A stretch of DNA of 64,000 nt from contig NZ_CP031415.1 in assembly GCF_003367315.1 (NCBI RefSeq), positions 1,734,001-1,798,000 on the forward strand, given 5' to 3'. Shown piece after piece: positions 1-10,044 of the stretch. The notes under the pieces are model-generated. The model was not told the origin of the DNA and ran no database searches. It saw only the letters and a program-made list of their open reading frames with translations. Made by a program: the position numbers and the translations under genes. Source of the DNA: Saccharospirillum mangrovi. GTDB lineage: Bacteria; Pseudomonadota; Gammaproteobacteria; Pseudomonadales; Natronospirillaceae. How positions within the stretch are numbered: the first letter of the stretch is position 1; each line of letters begins with the position of its first letter.

Positions 1-723
1 GCCCTGGTTCGTTTGCACCGGGAAAAAATCGATAAAGCGTTGCCGCTGCTGTTGGTGCATGACGCTTTTTATAACCATTGGCAATGGCTTGATTATGGCG
101 TCGGCGGCACTGCCGGTGAACTGGTGCGCCAAGGTTACGATGTCTGGTTGTTGGATTGGCGCGGCCATGGCCTGTCTTCCCGTAACCAACGGCCTCAGAC
201 CAATACGCTCGATACGATGGCAGAGTACGATCTACCGTCTGTTTTTGCGTTTATTGAAGAACGTTGCGGGCAGAAACCAGCCGTGGTTGCACGAGGCTTG
301 GGCTGCGAGTTGATCAGTCGCGCGATGGCCTATGGTCAAACCCTGCCCGAACTGTTGTTTGTTCAATCCAATCAACTGCCACCTCGTCGCCTGCACTGGC
401 TGCCAGGTACAAAATTGATACAGCGAATTCGTTTGTTGAAGGGCGCATGGATAAAAGGCCCGGGTGAAGAAATGGAAGTGCGGCCACTGTTTCGTCAGCT
501 GCTGAAAAAGGGTGGTTGGTTTGGTGGTTGGAAAACGACTTCTGGCCAAGCCATTCGGCCGGCATTGGACGCACATCTGGACGTTACCCGGTGGGTATTT
601 GAGCCGGGAAAAACCCCGTCCTGGTTGAAGCGTCTGAAGGTGTCTGCTGAGCACTGCTCTGAGGCAAAAATTGCTGATTTTGATTGGCCAAAGCTGTTGC
701 CGAAAGCATCAGAACCGGTGTGA
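1..723 (+). CDS. alpha/beta-hydrolase-like protein, 5'-truncated by window edge, nucleophile missing
   Basis: The reading frame is open back to base 1, so the true start lies outside the window; about 240 residues are visible. The fold is recognisable from an early LLLVH strand, the LDWRGHGLS segment typical of alpha/beta hydrolases, and the following elbow. At the elbow, where the family has G-x-S-x-G, this protein reads A-R-G-L-G, so the catalytic serine is replaced by glycine. After the elbow the chain is basic and tryptophan-rich, and I cannot place a catalytic Asp or His. It is either a non-catalytic family member or an enzyme with another activity. It converges on the DAHP synthase gene across a shared terminator. 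The fold is fairly sure; the function is unknown. Confidence 0.6.
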   Translation, partial: ALVRLHREKIDKALPLLLVHDAFYNHWQWLDYGVGGTAGELVRQGYDVWLLDWRGHGLSSRNQRPQTNTLDTMAEYDLPSVFAFIEERCGQKPAVVARGLGCELISRAMAYGQTLPELLFVQSNQLPPRRLHWLPGTKLIQRIRLLKGAWIKGPGEEMEVRPLFRQLLKKGGWFGGWKTTSGQAIRPALDAHLDVTRWVFEPGKTPSWLKRLKVSAEHCSEAKIADFDWPKLLPKASEPV

Positions 724-728
724 ATATG

Positions 729-767
729 AAAAGGGATTAACTCGAACGGAGTTAATCCCTTTTTCTT
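729..767. terminator. bidirectional rho-independent terminator
   Basis: A perfect 11-bp stem (733-743 with 749-759, five-base loop) is preceded by four A and followed by a T-run. It therefore works in both directions and separates the convergent hydrolase and DAHP synthase genes. Confidence 0.9.
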
Positions 768-775
768 AACGTTGG

Positions 776-1870
776 TTACCCTGCCTTGATGGCCGTGACG
801 GAATTTCGAACCCGGCCCGGTAAAACCCCTTTCAATTTATCCCGCATCGACAGCAGTAACTTCTCTGTTGTTGACCAGCCGATACAGGCATCGGTCACAG
901 AGACGCCAGGTTTCAAGTCCGCCAGATCCTCTGGGATTTTTTGATTGCCGGCTTCCAGATTGCTTTCAATCATTACGCCAATAATGGACTGATTACCTTC
1001 CAGAATCTGGTTGGTGATGTTGTCGGCGACCAAGGGTTGCAAATTGTGGTCTTTGTTCGAGTTGGCATGAGAGCAGTCAACCATGATGTTGGTCGGCAAT
1101 TTGGCTTTGCGCAGGCTCTCTTCGCACAACGACACGCTGACGGAATCGTAGTTAGGCTTGCCGTTGCCGCCGCGTAACACCACGTGCCCATAAGGGTTGC
1201 CACGAGTATGGATGATGGCTACCTGACCTTCGTGATTGATCCCCAGGAAACGGTGCGGTGAGGAAACCGAATTCAGAGCGTTGATCGCTACATCCAGGCT
1301 GCCATCTGTCCCGTTTTTAAAACCAACGGCGGATGAAAGGCCGCTGGCCATTTCCCGGTGAGTCTGGCTTTCTGTTGTGCGGGCGCCAATGGCCGACCAA
1401 CTGATCAAGTCCTGCAGGTATTGCGGAGAAATAGGGTCCAGCGCTTCAGTGGCTGTGGGTAAGCCAATTTCGGCGATATCCAGCAACAGTTTGCGTCCGA
1501 TGTGCAAGCCGTCTTCAATCTTGAATGAATCGTTCAGGTAAGGGTCGTTGATCAGACCTTTCCAGCCCGTTGTTGTTCGGGGTTTTTCAAAATAAACCCG
1601 CATGACCAGCAACAGACTATCCTTGACTTGCTCATTCAGTGCTTTCAGTCGATGAGCGTATTCCAACGCCTGTGCAGGATTGTGGATAGAGCAAGGACCA
1701 ATAACGACAATGATGCGGTGATCTTCGCGGTCCAGAATGCGGCGTACGGCTTCGCGGCCGGCATCAATGACAGCGTGAGCGCTATCACTGACGGGTAAAT
1801 CCGCCTTTAAAGCCTCAGGCGTAATTAGAATTTCCTGGCTTTCAACGTTCAGATTGGTTAACTGTTGCAT
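776..1870 (-). CDS. 3-deoxy-7-phosphoheptulonate (DAHP) synthase, class I
   Basis: Condenses phosphoenolpyruvate with erythrose 4-phosphate in the first step of the shikimate pathway to aromatic amino acids and folate precursors. The 364-residue length fits the AroF/G/H family. Visible family motifs are VIGPCSIHNP (metal-binding Cys, about residue 60), MRVYFEKPRTTTGWKGLINDP, ARTTESQTHREMASGLS and MVDCSHANSNKDH. The N-terminal extension present in regulated isozymes is here, but I cannot tell which aromatic amino acid would inhibit it, so I give no letter. It is divergent from the small membrane protein gene at 1979 and is terminated by the bidirectional hairpin at 729-767. Confidence 0.95.
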   Translation of the reverse strand: MQQLTNLNVESQEILITPEALKADLPVSDSAHAVIDAGREAVRRILDREDHRIIVVIGPCSIHNPAQALEYAHRLKALNEQVKDSLLLVMRVYFEKPRTTTGWKGLINDPYLNDSFKIEDGLHIGRKLLLDIAEIGLPTATEALDPISPQYLQDLISWSAIGARTTESQTHREMASGLSSAVGFKNGTDGSLDVAINALNSVSSPHRFLGINHEGQVAIIHTRGNPYGHVVLRGGNGKPNYDSVSVSLCEESLRKAKLPTNIMVDCSHANSNKDHNLQPLVADNITNQILEGNQSIIGVMIESNLEAGNQKIPEDLADLKPGVSVTDACIGWSTTEKLLLSMRDKLKGVLPGRVRNSVTAIKAG

Positions 1871-1978
1871 GGTTTGCGAACGGCTCTTCTAAGTGGGGCT
1901 TATTGGGGTCGTCTTCACAAGCAAAGATGATAGGGAAGTAAATAAACGAATACAAGCCGTAAACAAAGGGTTACAGAT

Positions 1979-2425
1979 ATGAGTAGTAAGGGCGCAGTCA
2001 AAGAAAGTAGCGCAGCAGCCCAGGTAGCCAAATGGGCGCTGGTTGTTGCCTTCATTTTGGCCCTAGGCATCGCATTGGACGAATTCACGGCCAATACGGG
2101 GGATGGTGAATACCGTCGTACCATCTGGGATCGCTTGACCGGCGAGGAACCGCCACCGCAAGGACGCGCTGAAGTCAGCGTTCAATTGGCGCAGGAACTT
2201 TGCCGGCAAGAGGTTGCGCGAAGCCTGGGTAATTTATTTCTCCGTGCGCATTTCGATAATCGATCGTCCCGCTATAACGAAGAGTTAAAGGTCCATACCA
2301 TCTTTCTGGATTTGGAAGTGAGTAATGGCGAGCAGGGCGTTTACGGTCGTTGCGATGTGTCGGCAGTTGAACGCAGAATTCTGGAGTATCGCGTTAAAGG
2401 TTGGAGTAATCCTTTCTGGCGATAA
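1979..2425 (+). CDS. hypothetical single-pass membrane protein
   Basis: I do not recognise this 148-residue protein. It has a short polar N-terminus, one hydrophobic segment at about residues 17-34, and a soluble C-terminal part of about 110 residues. The soluble part contains two cysteines (ELCRQE and GRCDVS) and ends in a Trp-rich SNPFWR tail. The topology suggests an anchored periplasmic domain. An AAAGGG ribosome site lies 8 bases before the ATG. Its stop codon directly abuts the stop of the convergent TauE-like gene with no base between, so no terminator fits between them. Confidence 0.65.
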   Translation: MSSKGAVKESSAAAQVAKWALVVAFILALGIALDEFTANTGDGEYRRTIWDRLTGEEPPPQGRAEVSVQLAQELCRQEVARSLGNLFLRAHFDNRSSRYNEELKVHTIFLDLEVSNGEQGVYGRCDVSAVERRILEYRVKGWSNPFWR

Positions 2426-3190
2426 TTAGAACAAAGCGTACTTCACACCCAAAAGGAGCAGGGCGGTTGCCAATAAAGAATGCATAATCCGTGACGGTAA
2501 CCGCGCTGACAAAGACGTGCCGACATAAATAGCCGGCAAAGACCCCGCAATGAGCGCCAGTAACAGCGCAAAATCGACATTCCCCAGAGCAAGATGGACC
2601 ATACCCGCAGTCAGCGTCAGCGGGACGGCGTGGGCAATGTCAGTTCCAACCACTTCCTTGGGCAGCAACGCCGGAAACATCATCATCAGTACTGCGGTTC
2701 CGATGGCACCAGCGCCCACTGAACTCAGCGTCACTAACACACCTAGAACGATGCCAACCAGCCAGATCAACATCGGGCTTTGAATGGTTTGACGATTGGA
2801 CGCCAGCCGAGCCGAAATTCGTGTGCGCAGGATTAAAACGACCGCCGTCAGTACCAGCATCAATCCCAAAGTGGACTGCAACAGGGCGCTGTATTGTTCC
2901 GGGTGTCGAAACAAGAAATACAGCGCCAACCCGGTCAGGGCGGCCGCCGGCAAACTGCCGGATGCCATCAATACAACAATGCGCCAGCGAACATGACCCC
3001 GACGGTGATGAGCCACCATGCCGCCACTTTTGGTGATGGCGGCGTACCAGAGATCGGTGCCGATGGCGACGTGGGCAGGAAAGCCAAACATGAGCAGTAA
3101 CGGCGTCATCAAGGCGCCACCACCCACACCGGTAAGGCCAACGATTAGGCCAACGGCGGCGCCGGACAAGCTGTAGAAAAGGATTTCCAT
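2426..3190 (-). CDS. TauE/SafE-family sulfite/anion exporter
   Basis: A 254-residue polytopic membrane protein with about seven or eight hydrophobic segments. The N-terminal GLIVGLTGVGGGALMTPLL and the later TLSSVGAGAIGTAVLM form the duplicated glycine-rich motif of the TauE/SafE (DUF81) family. Members export sulfite or organosulfonates, or move related anions across the inner membrane. The substrate is not fixed by sequence, but it is divergent from cysB and close to cysH, so sulfite is the most likely cargo (inference). The 193-bp AT-rich gap to cysB may carry promoters for both genes. Confidence 0.85.
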   Translation of the reverse strand: MEILFYSLSGAAVGLIVGLTGVGGGALMTPLLLMFGFPAHVAIGTDLWYAAITKSGGMVAHHRRGHVRWRIVVLMASGSLPAAALTGLALYFLFRHPEQYSALLQSTLGLMLVLTAVVLILRTRISARLASNRQTIQSPMLIWLVGIVLGVLVTLSSVGAGAIGTAVLMMMFPALLPKEVVGTDIAHAVPLTLTAGMVHLALGNVDFALLLALIAGSLPAIYVGTSLSARLPSRIMHSLLATALLLLGVKYALF

Positions 3191-3243
3191 ACCGTTCTAA
3201 ACGTCATAGAGTGCTGGTGTTGCTAAACCTATCGGTTATTAAG

Positions 3244-3260
3244 TATTCTGAAAAAGAATA
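3244..3260. promoter_or_regulatory. candidate operator in the tauE-like/cysB intergenic region
   Basis: A perfect 6-bp inverted repeat (TATTCT, five bases, AGAATA) lies in the AT-rich gap between the divergent exporter and cysB genes. LysR-type proteins often bind AT-rich dyads in such gaps and autoregulate. Binding by CysB is inference only. Confidence 0.35.
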
Positions 3261-3311
3261 ATTGATCATACTTATATAACTGTACTGTCCTATTGCTGAG
3301 TGCTCTGCTAG

Positions 3312-4358
<1,047 letters not shown>

Positions 4359-4367
4359 CGCCGCTTA

Positions 4368-5090
4368 TTAAATATTCGGCGCTTTTAGATTGCCGGCGTG
4401 CAGGCCGCATTCTTTTTGCGTGGATTCTTCCCACCACCAGCGGCCTTCGCGTTCATGTTGTCCTGGCAATACCGGACGTGTACAAGGCTCGCAACCTAAG
4501 CTGATAAAACCTTTTTCGTGCAACTCGTTGTAAGGGATTTCCATTAATCGGATGTAGTCCCAAACTTCTTTGGACGTCCAGTTCGCCAGCGGATTGTATT
4601 TGAACAGTTGCTCACCGCGACCGCTGAAGCTGGAATCCAATTGAACGTGAGGAACCTCTGACCGAGTACTGGGGCTTTGATCGCGTCGCTGTCCAGTGAT
4701 CCAGGCATCCAACGGCTTTAACGCACGGCGCAACGGTTCAATTTTACGAATACCGCAGCATTCCTCATGACCATCCTGGTAAAAACTGAACAGGCCCTTT
4801 TGACGCACGAGACTCTGAACCGATTCCGCTTGCGGACTGAAAACCTCGATATCGATCTGATAGTGATTACGGACCCGTTCGATAAAAGCATAGGTTTGCG
4901 CATGCAGCCGGCCGGTATCGAGCGTGAAAACTCGGGGCGAGTCGGTCAGCTTGCTCAGCATATCGATCAAAACGACGTCTTCAGCGCCACTGAATGACAC
5001 GGCAATGGCGTCGTGCTGATTCAAAGCGCGTTTGATGATTTCGCGGGGAGACAGTCCCGACAGCTCAAGATTCAATTCAGTCAGGTTCAT
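4368..5090 (-). CDS. cysH: CysH, assimilatory adenylylsulfate (APS) reductase type
   Basis: Reduces activated sulfate to sulfite with thioredoxin. The 240-residue protein has the [14 protein letters not shown] nucleotide-binding loop (about residues 33-46), the [11 protein letters not shown] motif and the C-terminal ECGLH catalytic cysteine. It also has a CC pair ([13 protein letters not shown]) and a later C-x2-C (LGCEPC). These four cysteines bind the 4Fe-4S cluster of APS reductases and are absent from the E. coli-type PAPS reductase. APS is therefore the likely substrate and no APS kinase step is needed (inference from family knowledge). It converges on cysB with a 9-bp gap. Confidence 0.93.
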   Translation of the reverse strand: MNLTELNLELSGLSPREIIKRALNQHDAIAVSFSGAEDVVLIDMLSKLTDSPRVFTLDTGRLHAQTYAFIERVRNHYQIDIEVFSPQAESVQSLVRQKGLFSFYQDGHEECCGIRKIEPLRRALKPLDAWITGQRRDQSPSTRSEVPHVQLDSSFSGRGEQLFKYNPLANWTSKEVWDYIRLMEIPYNELHEKGFISLGCEPCTRPVLPGQHEREGRWWWEESTQKECGLHAGNLKAPNI

Positions 5091-5159
5091 GGATTCACGG
5101 TTTTATTGAAGGTGTGCGTAGATTAGCAGGCTGATCGCGGGTCTAAAAATAGCTGCATA

Positions 5160-5173
5160 TCATATCGATATGA
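5160..5173. promoter_or_regulatory. 14-bp perfect palindrome upstream of cysH
   Basis: TCATATCGATATGA is a perfect dyad in the 225-bp gap between the divergent cysH and thrH genes, about 70 bp upstream of the cysH start. Its position suits an operator. I do not recognise the binding protein. Confidence 0.4.
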
Positions 5174-5315
5174 CATAACCGTTTTGAATAAGCTACCGAA
5201 GCACCGAATCGAGTACCGCTGGTTCAAGACAGTGCTGCACAAACTGCCGTTGCCAAGGTCGGGTACGCGTTCTAGTGTAGCCGCCTGAATTTGCCTCAAT
5301 CTTAAGGACGCATTC

Positions 5316-5933
5316 GTGGAACTGGCCTGTCTCGACTTGGAAGGTGTACTGATACCGGAAATCTGGATCGCTTTTGCTGAACAAACTGGCATTGAAGAAC
5401 TGAAAGCGACAACGCGTGATGTTCCGGATTACGACGTCCTGATGCGCCAGCGGCTGGCGTTGTTAGCGCAGCACAAGTTGGGTTTGAATGAAATTCAGGC
5501 GGTGATCGCACAATTGCAACCGTTGGATGGTGCCGCTGATTTTATTCAATGGCTGCGCGAGCGCTTCCAGGTAGTGATTCTATCCGACACCTTCTACGAA
5601 TTTGCCCAGCCATTGATGCGACAGCTGGGTTATCCAACCCTGTTGTGTCACCGCCTGGAAGTGGCGTCCGATGGTCGGGTGGTTGACTACCATCTGCGCC
5701 AGAAAGATCCCAAGCGAGCGTCTATTCAAGCCTTCCACAGCCTGAAATATCGCTGCATTGCGGCGGGTGATTCCTATAACGACACCAGTATGTTGGCAGA
5801 GGCCGACGCCGGCATCCTGTACAACGCACCGGATAACGTCATTGCTGAATTTCCGCAATTCCCGTCGGTTCGTGGCTACGATCAGTTGCGACAGGCGTTT
5901 CTGGACGCCAGTGTGCGCGAGTTGACGCTCTAA
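5316..5933 (+). CDS. thrH: ThrH, bifunctional phosphoserine phosphatase/homoserine phosphotransferase
   Basis: A HAD-superfamily enzyme of 205 residues. Characterised ThrH dephosphorylates phosphoserine and can transfer the phosphate to homoserine. HAD motif I is CLDLEGVLIPEIW, with Glu-Gly-Val in the ThrH pattern rather than the DxDGT of SerB. Motif II is VVILSDTFYEF (about residue 90), and motif IV is AAGDSYNDTSM (about residue 150). The start is GTG at 5316. It is divergent from cysH and converges on pabB five bases away. Length and motif I favour ThrH over SerB. Confidence 0.92.
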   Translation: MELACLDLEGVLIPEIWIAFAEQTGIEELKATTRDVPDYDVLMRQRLALLAQHKLGLNEIQAVIAQLQPLDGAADFIQWLRERFQVVILSDTFYEFAQPLMRQLGYPTLLCHRLEVASDGRVVDYHLRQKDPKRASIQAFHSLKYRCIAAGDSYNDTSMLAEADAGILYNAPDNVIAEFPQFPSVRGYDQLRQAFLDASVRELTL

Positions 5934-5938
5934 ACCGA

Positions 5939-7306
5939 TCAGTCCGGTTCGATCTGCCCCAAGGCTTCGAGTAATTGGCGTACCTTGGTGGCACTCTCCG
6001 CGTATTCGCTGGCTTCGTCACTGTCGGCTACGATGCCACCGCCAGCGGCACAGATAAGTTGGTGGTCGCGCCGAACGATGGAACGAATCAGGATATTGCT
6101 GTCCAGATAGCCATCATCACTGTAGCAAAAGGCAGAACCGCAATAGCTGCCGCGTGACGCTAATTCCAACTCATCAATGATTTGCATCGCCCGGCGTTTG
6201 GGCGCGCCGGTGATCGAACCACCTGGAAAGGCATCGAACAACGCCTGTAGTGGATTCGAATCGGTACTGAGTTCAGCGGTTACGGTGCTGACCAGGTGGT
6301 GGACGTTGGAGTAGGACATCAGTTCAAACAGCTGCGGTACGCGCACGGATCCAGGTTTGGCGTGGCGCGACAAATCGTTTCGCAGCAGGTCAACAATCAT
6401 CAGATTTTCAGCCCGGTCTTTATCGCTGTGTTGCAGTTCGTCTGCTAAGGATTGATCCGAAACTGCATCGTGCCCGCGAGGCCGCGTGCCTTTGATCGGT
6501 TGTGTCACCATCTGGCCGTTATGGATGGTCAAAAAACGCTCGGGCGAAACACTCAACAGGGTGTGATCGGCGGCCCGGTGATAGACCGAATAAGGCGCCG
6601 GCACCTGATCAATCAACCGCTGATACAGTGACCAATCCTCAAGATCCCGCGGGCAGTCAGCCTGCCATTGGCGGGTGAGATTAGCCTGATAGATATCGCC
6701 AGCCAGTATGTACTGCTGCAGTTGTTCAAAGCGACGTTGGTAATCCTTGCGCGACATCTGCGATTGCCAGTTCAGCGATGGCATGAATCGCTCGCTGAGT
6801 TGCCATTCGTGTGGTGCAACGGCCTTGAGTTTTTCCAATTGAGCGACGACAGAAGCCGGGCAATCTTCATGAATCAGCAGCCAACATTGCTGTTGCTGGT
6901 GATCAAGTACCAGGCTCCAATCGTATCGATCAACACTGGCCAGATTTTGTGCTGGCTGATGGCGGCTCTGCATGAGATTCGATGCAATGCCGGCATCGTA
7001 ATCCAGGTGACCCGCCAGGCCGGAGGAAAACGGCAAATCAACGTCGTTACTTTGGCGACGCCGACTGTTCAGAAATTCGATGAAACTTTGTTCACGGATG
7101 ATTTGAGTTTGATCACCACTGGTCAGATGAATTCGGCCATCTGTTTGATATTGATAACGCTCGGTCGGCCAGGCCGAACACCATTCCCAGCGATGGGCGT
7201 CGGGGCGGGTCGCTCCGGAATGAAACCAGATAGCGCCGGTTTCATTTGCCAGCAGGTCAAACCAAGGACGGGCACTGGGGGCATAAGGCAGTTCGAAGCG
7301 TTGCAA
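5939..7306 (-). CDS. pabB: PabB, aminodeoxychorismate synthase component I
   Basis: Converts chorismate, with ammonia from a glutamine amidotransferase partner, to 4-amino-4-deoxychorismate for folate. The 455-residue protein has the chorismate-binding domain in its C-terminal two thirds. Motifs include QPIKGTRPRG (the lysine is the PabB nucleophile), SPERFL, AENLMIVDLLRND and FPGGSITGAPKRRAM. The start is TTG at 7304-7306; an in-frame stop lies a few codons upstream with no ATG or GTG between. No amidotransferase (pabA) is in the window. The FHA gene lies upstream on the same strand with a 97-bp gap. Confidence 0.93.
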   Translation of the reverse strand: MQRFELPYAPSARPWFDLLANETGAIWFHSGATRPDAHRWEWCSAWPTERYQYQTDGRIHLTSGDQTQIIREQSFIEFLNSRRRQSNDVDLPFSSGLAGHLDYDAGIASNLMQSRHQPAQNLASVDRYDWSLVLDHQQQQCWLLIHEDCPASVVAQLEKLKAVAPHEWQLSERFMPSLNWQSQMSRKDYQRRFEQLQQYILAGDIYQANLTRQWQADCPRDLEDWSLYQRLIDQVPAPYSVYHRAADHTLLSVSPERFLTIHNGQMVTQPIKGTRPRGHDAVSDQSLADELQHSDKDRAENLMIVDLLRNDLSRHAKPGSVRVPQLFELMSYSNVHHLVSTVTAELSTDSNPLQALFDAFPGGSITGAPKRRAMQIIDELELASRGSYCGSAFCYSDDGYLDSNILIRSIVRRDHQLICAAGGGIVADSDEASEYAESATKVRQLLEALGQIEPD

Positions 7307-7403
7307 GGCGAGATGTCCGTGCGGTGGTGTTCAATCTTGCTGGGGCGATGACGATAGATACTTGGGTCAGTTAGCCCTGCACACCGAAGTGGCAGGGTCG
7401 GTA

Positions 7404-7790
7404 TCAGTCTTTGGTGTAGTAGACGCCGGGAATCCAGCTTTTGTGGATCTTGGCGGTTTGTTCGAAGTCCTGTGCGTTCTCATCGAGATAACGAAAACTG
7501 ACAAAGCCGATGCGAATCGTATCGTCGTGGCGCAGGACAGCTGGCTCTGCCAAGCGTTTTTCGTTGAGAAAAGTACCGTTGGTGCTGTCCAGATCAACCA
7601 GCTGATAAAAACCACCCTGGTCGTTATCGGCTTTAACCCATTCGATGCGGGCGTGTTGGCCCGAGACGGCACGGTCTTCGACCTGGATGTCGCTGTCGGC
7701 CGCGCGGCCGATGGTCAAATCCTGTCCGCTTAAGGCCACTTTATGTTGGACGACTTCATTGTTGACCTGCATCAGGATAGGCATTTTCAT
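7404..7790 (-). CDS. FHA-domain protein
   Basis: A small cytoplasmic protein of 128 residues that is almost entirely one forkhead-associated (phosphothreonine-binding) domain. It shows the hallmarks LTIGRAADSDIQ (about residue 25), SGQHARIEW and DLDSTNGTFLN, which hold the conserved Gly-Arg, Ser-x2-His and Asn-Gly of the pThr pocket. It is divergent, with a 109-bp gap, from a membrane Ser/Thr kinase gene. This suggests the FHA protein reads that kinase's phosphorylation (inference). A C-terminal tail of about 25 residues has no recognised motif. Confidence 0.9.
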   Translation of the reverse strand: MKMPILMQVNNEVVQHKVALSGQDLTIGRAADSDIQVEDRAVSGQHARIEWVKADNDQGGFYQLVDLDSTNGTFLNEKRLAEPAVLRHDDTIRIGFVSFRYLDENAQDFEQTAKIHKSWIPGVYYTKD

Positions 7791-7899
7791 TACTCCAATC
7801 TGTTCAAGGGCAGCCAGGCTCTGTTTTAGCTTGTCCGCTTGGCGGCAATCCGTTATAGGTTACCACCAGTACCGGCCGACGTTGATATTTCCTTAGCAA

Positions 7900-10002
7900 A
7901 TGACTCAGCAACCCGCATGGGAGCAGACAAGTAGGCGTTCGATGGTTTTGCGGTCCTTGTTGAGCTGGCCAATCGCTTGGCTGACGGCTGTCGCCCTGTT
8001 GATGCTGGGTTTTCCTGGTGGCGCCTTTCTGGATCATTCCTGGTTGCGCCTGACCACCAGTTGGGCCTGGACCAGCTCTGCCCCCGCGCCGCGTTTTACC
8101 CTCGATCCTGCCCACGTTCCCGAGAACGCCCTGGTTGTTTGGCCGTCCGGCCAGAACCTGAGTCCGATCTCAGGCCCCTTATTGCCTCCTGAAGAAATGT
8201 TGCCTGAAGGCTGGCCGGATTGGGCTATTCCCGTCGCACTTGCAACGCTGCCTGAGGCGACAGCGACGGCCGCAGCGACGGCCAACGATGTGTTTTGGCA
8301 ACCGGCCCGGTATGGCTATAAGTCCTTGGTGTATCGCAGCGGTGATAGTCTGCTTCAGGATGCACTACTAACGCTGGGCCGTGATTCAGACTGGCGTTAC
8401 CAACCTGGAATCCAGCTGGAAGGCGCCGATCAAACCTTGCCAGTCAATTGGCAGGGCGCACTGCTACTGGCCGATTTTGCTGTGCCGGACCCGGTCTTTG
8501 AACCATTGAAAGCCGCGCCGGTACCGAAATTGGCCCAACGCAGTGAACCGGCTTTACAAGCCATCCGGGAACAGTGGGCCGTGCAACAAGGCTATTTCGT
8601 GGTTACACCCGCCTGGCTTGGATTGTTGGCTGCTTTGGTCATGGTGTTGCCCTGGCTGTTGCCGCGGTATTTGGCACGACCATTGTGGGCTGGCCCCATT
8701 GTCGTTGTGCTTTGGCTGGGGCTGAATCTGACGTTGGTTGTGGTTTTACGCTGGTGGTTGCCGCTGTGGTTTCCGTTGGCGTCCTGGTTGCTGGCGATGA
8801 CCTGGCATCGTCGATTGCAGCGCAACGAAATGCGGCATGAGCGTCTGTTGACCGAACACCAAACCCTGGCGTTGAACTGGCTGCGTCATTTGCTCGATGA
8901 AGGTAAAACCGAGGCGGGGCAGCGGTTTTTGGACGCCTCATCAGCTTTGGTGATAGACCCGGAACTGACCTATGAGTTGGGTCTGGGTTTTGAGAAAAAA
9001 CGCCAGTACGACCAGGCATTGGCGTGTTATCAGCGATTGGACCAACTGTCACCGGGGTATCGGGATATTGAACGCCGCCTGGCTCAGTTGGGAACGCTCA
9101 GTGACCCAAGCCAGACCGTGGTGTTGGGTGGCGGCAACAGCACAACTCGCACCATCGCTACGGCAGCGGGCGTACAAGCACCGGAAATTGGCCGTTACCG
9201 TATCTTGGGTGAATTGGGTCGTGGCGCCATGGGTGTGGTATACGATGCAGAAGATCCCCGCATTGACCGACGGGTGGCGCTGAAAGTGGTGCAGTTGGAT
9301 GCCTTGGCCATGGAAGAAGCGGACTCAGTCAAACAGCGTTTTTTCCGTGAAGCCCAGGCAGCCGGGCGGCTGAATCATCCCAACATCGTGACCGTCTACG
9401 ATGTCGGCGAAGAGCGTGATCTGGCGTATATCGCGATGGACCGTTTGACTGGACAGGCGCTGTCTGATCGTCTGGAACGCAAGCCCGTGCCGAGTTTCAT
9501 CACCCTATGCAACTGGATGGCGCAGGCGGCCGATGCTCTGGATTTTGCGCACCGTAATGACATCATCCATCGAGACATCAAACCCGCTAATCTCTATATC
9601 GATCAGGCCGACAGCCGTTTGACTGTCACCGATTTCGGCGTGGCCCGCATGACCGGTATGCATCAAACTCAGACCGGGGTCGTTCTGGGCAGTCCGTCTT
9701 ATATGTCGCCGGAGCAGATACGTGGCGAGTCATTGACGGGCGCGACGGATATCTTCAGTCTGGGTGTGACGCTCTATCGAGCGTTATGCGGTCAACTGCC
9801 GTTCAACGGCGATACCCTTCCGGGTCTGGCGTTCGCCATCACACAAACTCAACAGGAGAGCCCCCGCAAGCATAACCCTGAAGTACCAGTGGCCTTGGTG
9901 CGTATCGTCAACAAGGCGCTGAAGAAAAACCCAGCCGAACGCTATGCCACGGCAGGTGAGATGGCGCAGGCCCTGCGCAAATGGGCCGACGCCGCCGACT
10001 AG
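7900..10002 (+). CDS. membrane-bound serine/threonine protein kinase with periplasmic sensor region
   Basis: A 700-residue protein. A membrane segment at about residues 18-38 is followed by about 190 periplasmic residues, then two or three membrane segments (about 238-300). A cytoplasmic TPR-like stretch follows (about 320-405), then a Hanks-type kinase domain from about 430 to the end. Kinase motifs are GELGRGAMGVVY, VALKVV (ATP lysine), HRDIKPAN (about 555), DFGVARM (about 577) and SPSYMSPEQ, all intact. The N-terminal layout resembles CHASE2-type sensor kinases, but I cannot prove the family from sequence. It is divergent from the FHA gene and followed 42 bp later by the PhoH-like gene. 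Confidence 0.9.
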   Translation: MTQQPAWEQTSRRSMVLRSLLSWPIAWLTAVALLMLGFPGGAFLDHSWLRLTTSWAWTSSAPAPRFTLDPAHVPENALVVWPSGQNLSPISGPLLPPEEMLPEGWPDWAIPVALATLPEATATAAATANDVFWQPARYGYKSLVYRSGDSLLQDALLTLGRDSDWRYQPGIQLEGADQTLPVNWQGALLLADFAVPDPVFEPLKAAPVPKLAQRSEPALQAIREQWAVQQGYFVVTPAWLGLLAALVMVLPWLLPRYLARPLWAGPIVVVLWLGLNLTLVVVLRWWLPLWFPLASWLLAMTWHRRLQRNEMRHERLLTEHQTLALNWLRHLLDEGKTEAGQRFLDASSALVIDPELTYELGLGFEKKRQYDQALACYQRLDQLSPGYRDIERRLAQLGTLSDPSQTVVLGGGNSTTRTIATAAGVQAPEIGRYRILGELGRGAMGVVYDAEDPRIDRRVALKVVQLDALAMEEADSVKQRFFREAQAAGRLNHPNIVTVYDVGEERDLAYIAMDRLTGQALSDRLERKPVPSFITLCNWMAQAADALDFAHRNDIIHRDIKPANLYIDQADSRLTVTDFGVARMTGMHQTQTGVVLGSPSYMSPEQIRGESLTGATDIFSLGVTLYRALCGQLPFNGDTLPGLAFAITQTQQESPRKHNPEVPVALVRIVNKALKKNPAERYATAGEMAQALRKWADAAD

Positions 10003-10044
10003 GGCGCGGTAAGACTACCGCGACCCACTTCATCAGGAGTCGCT

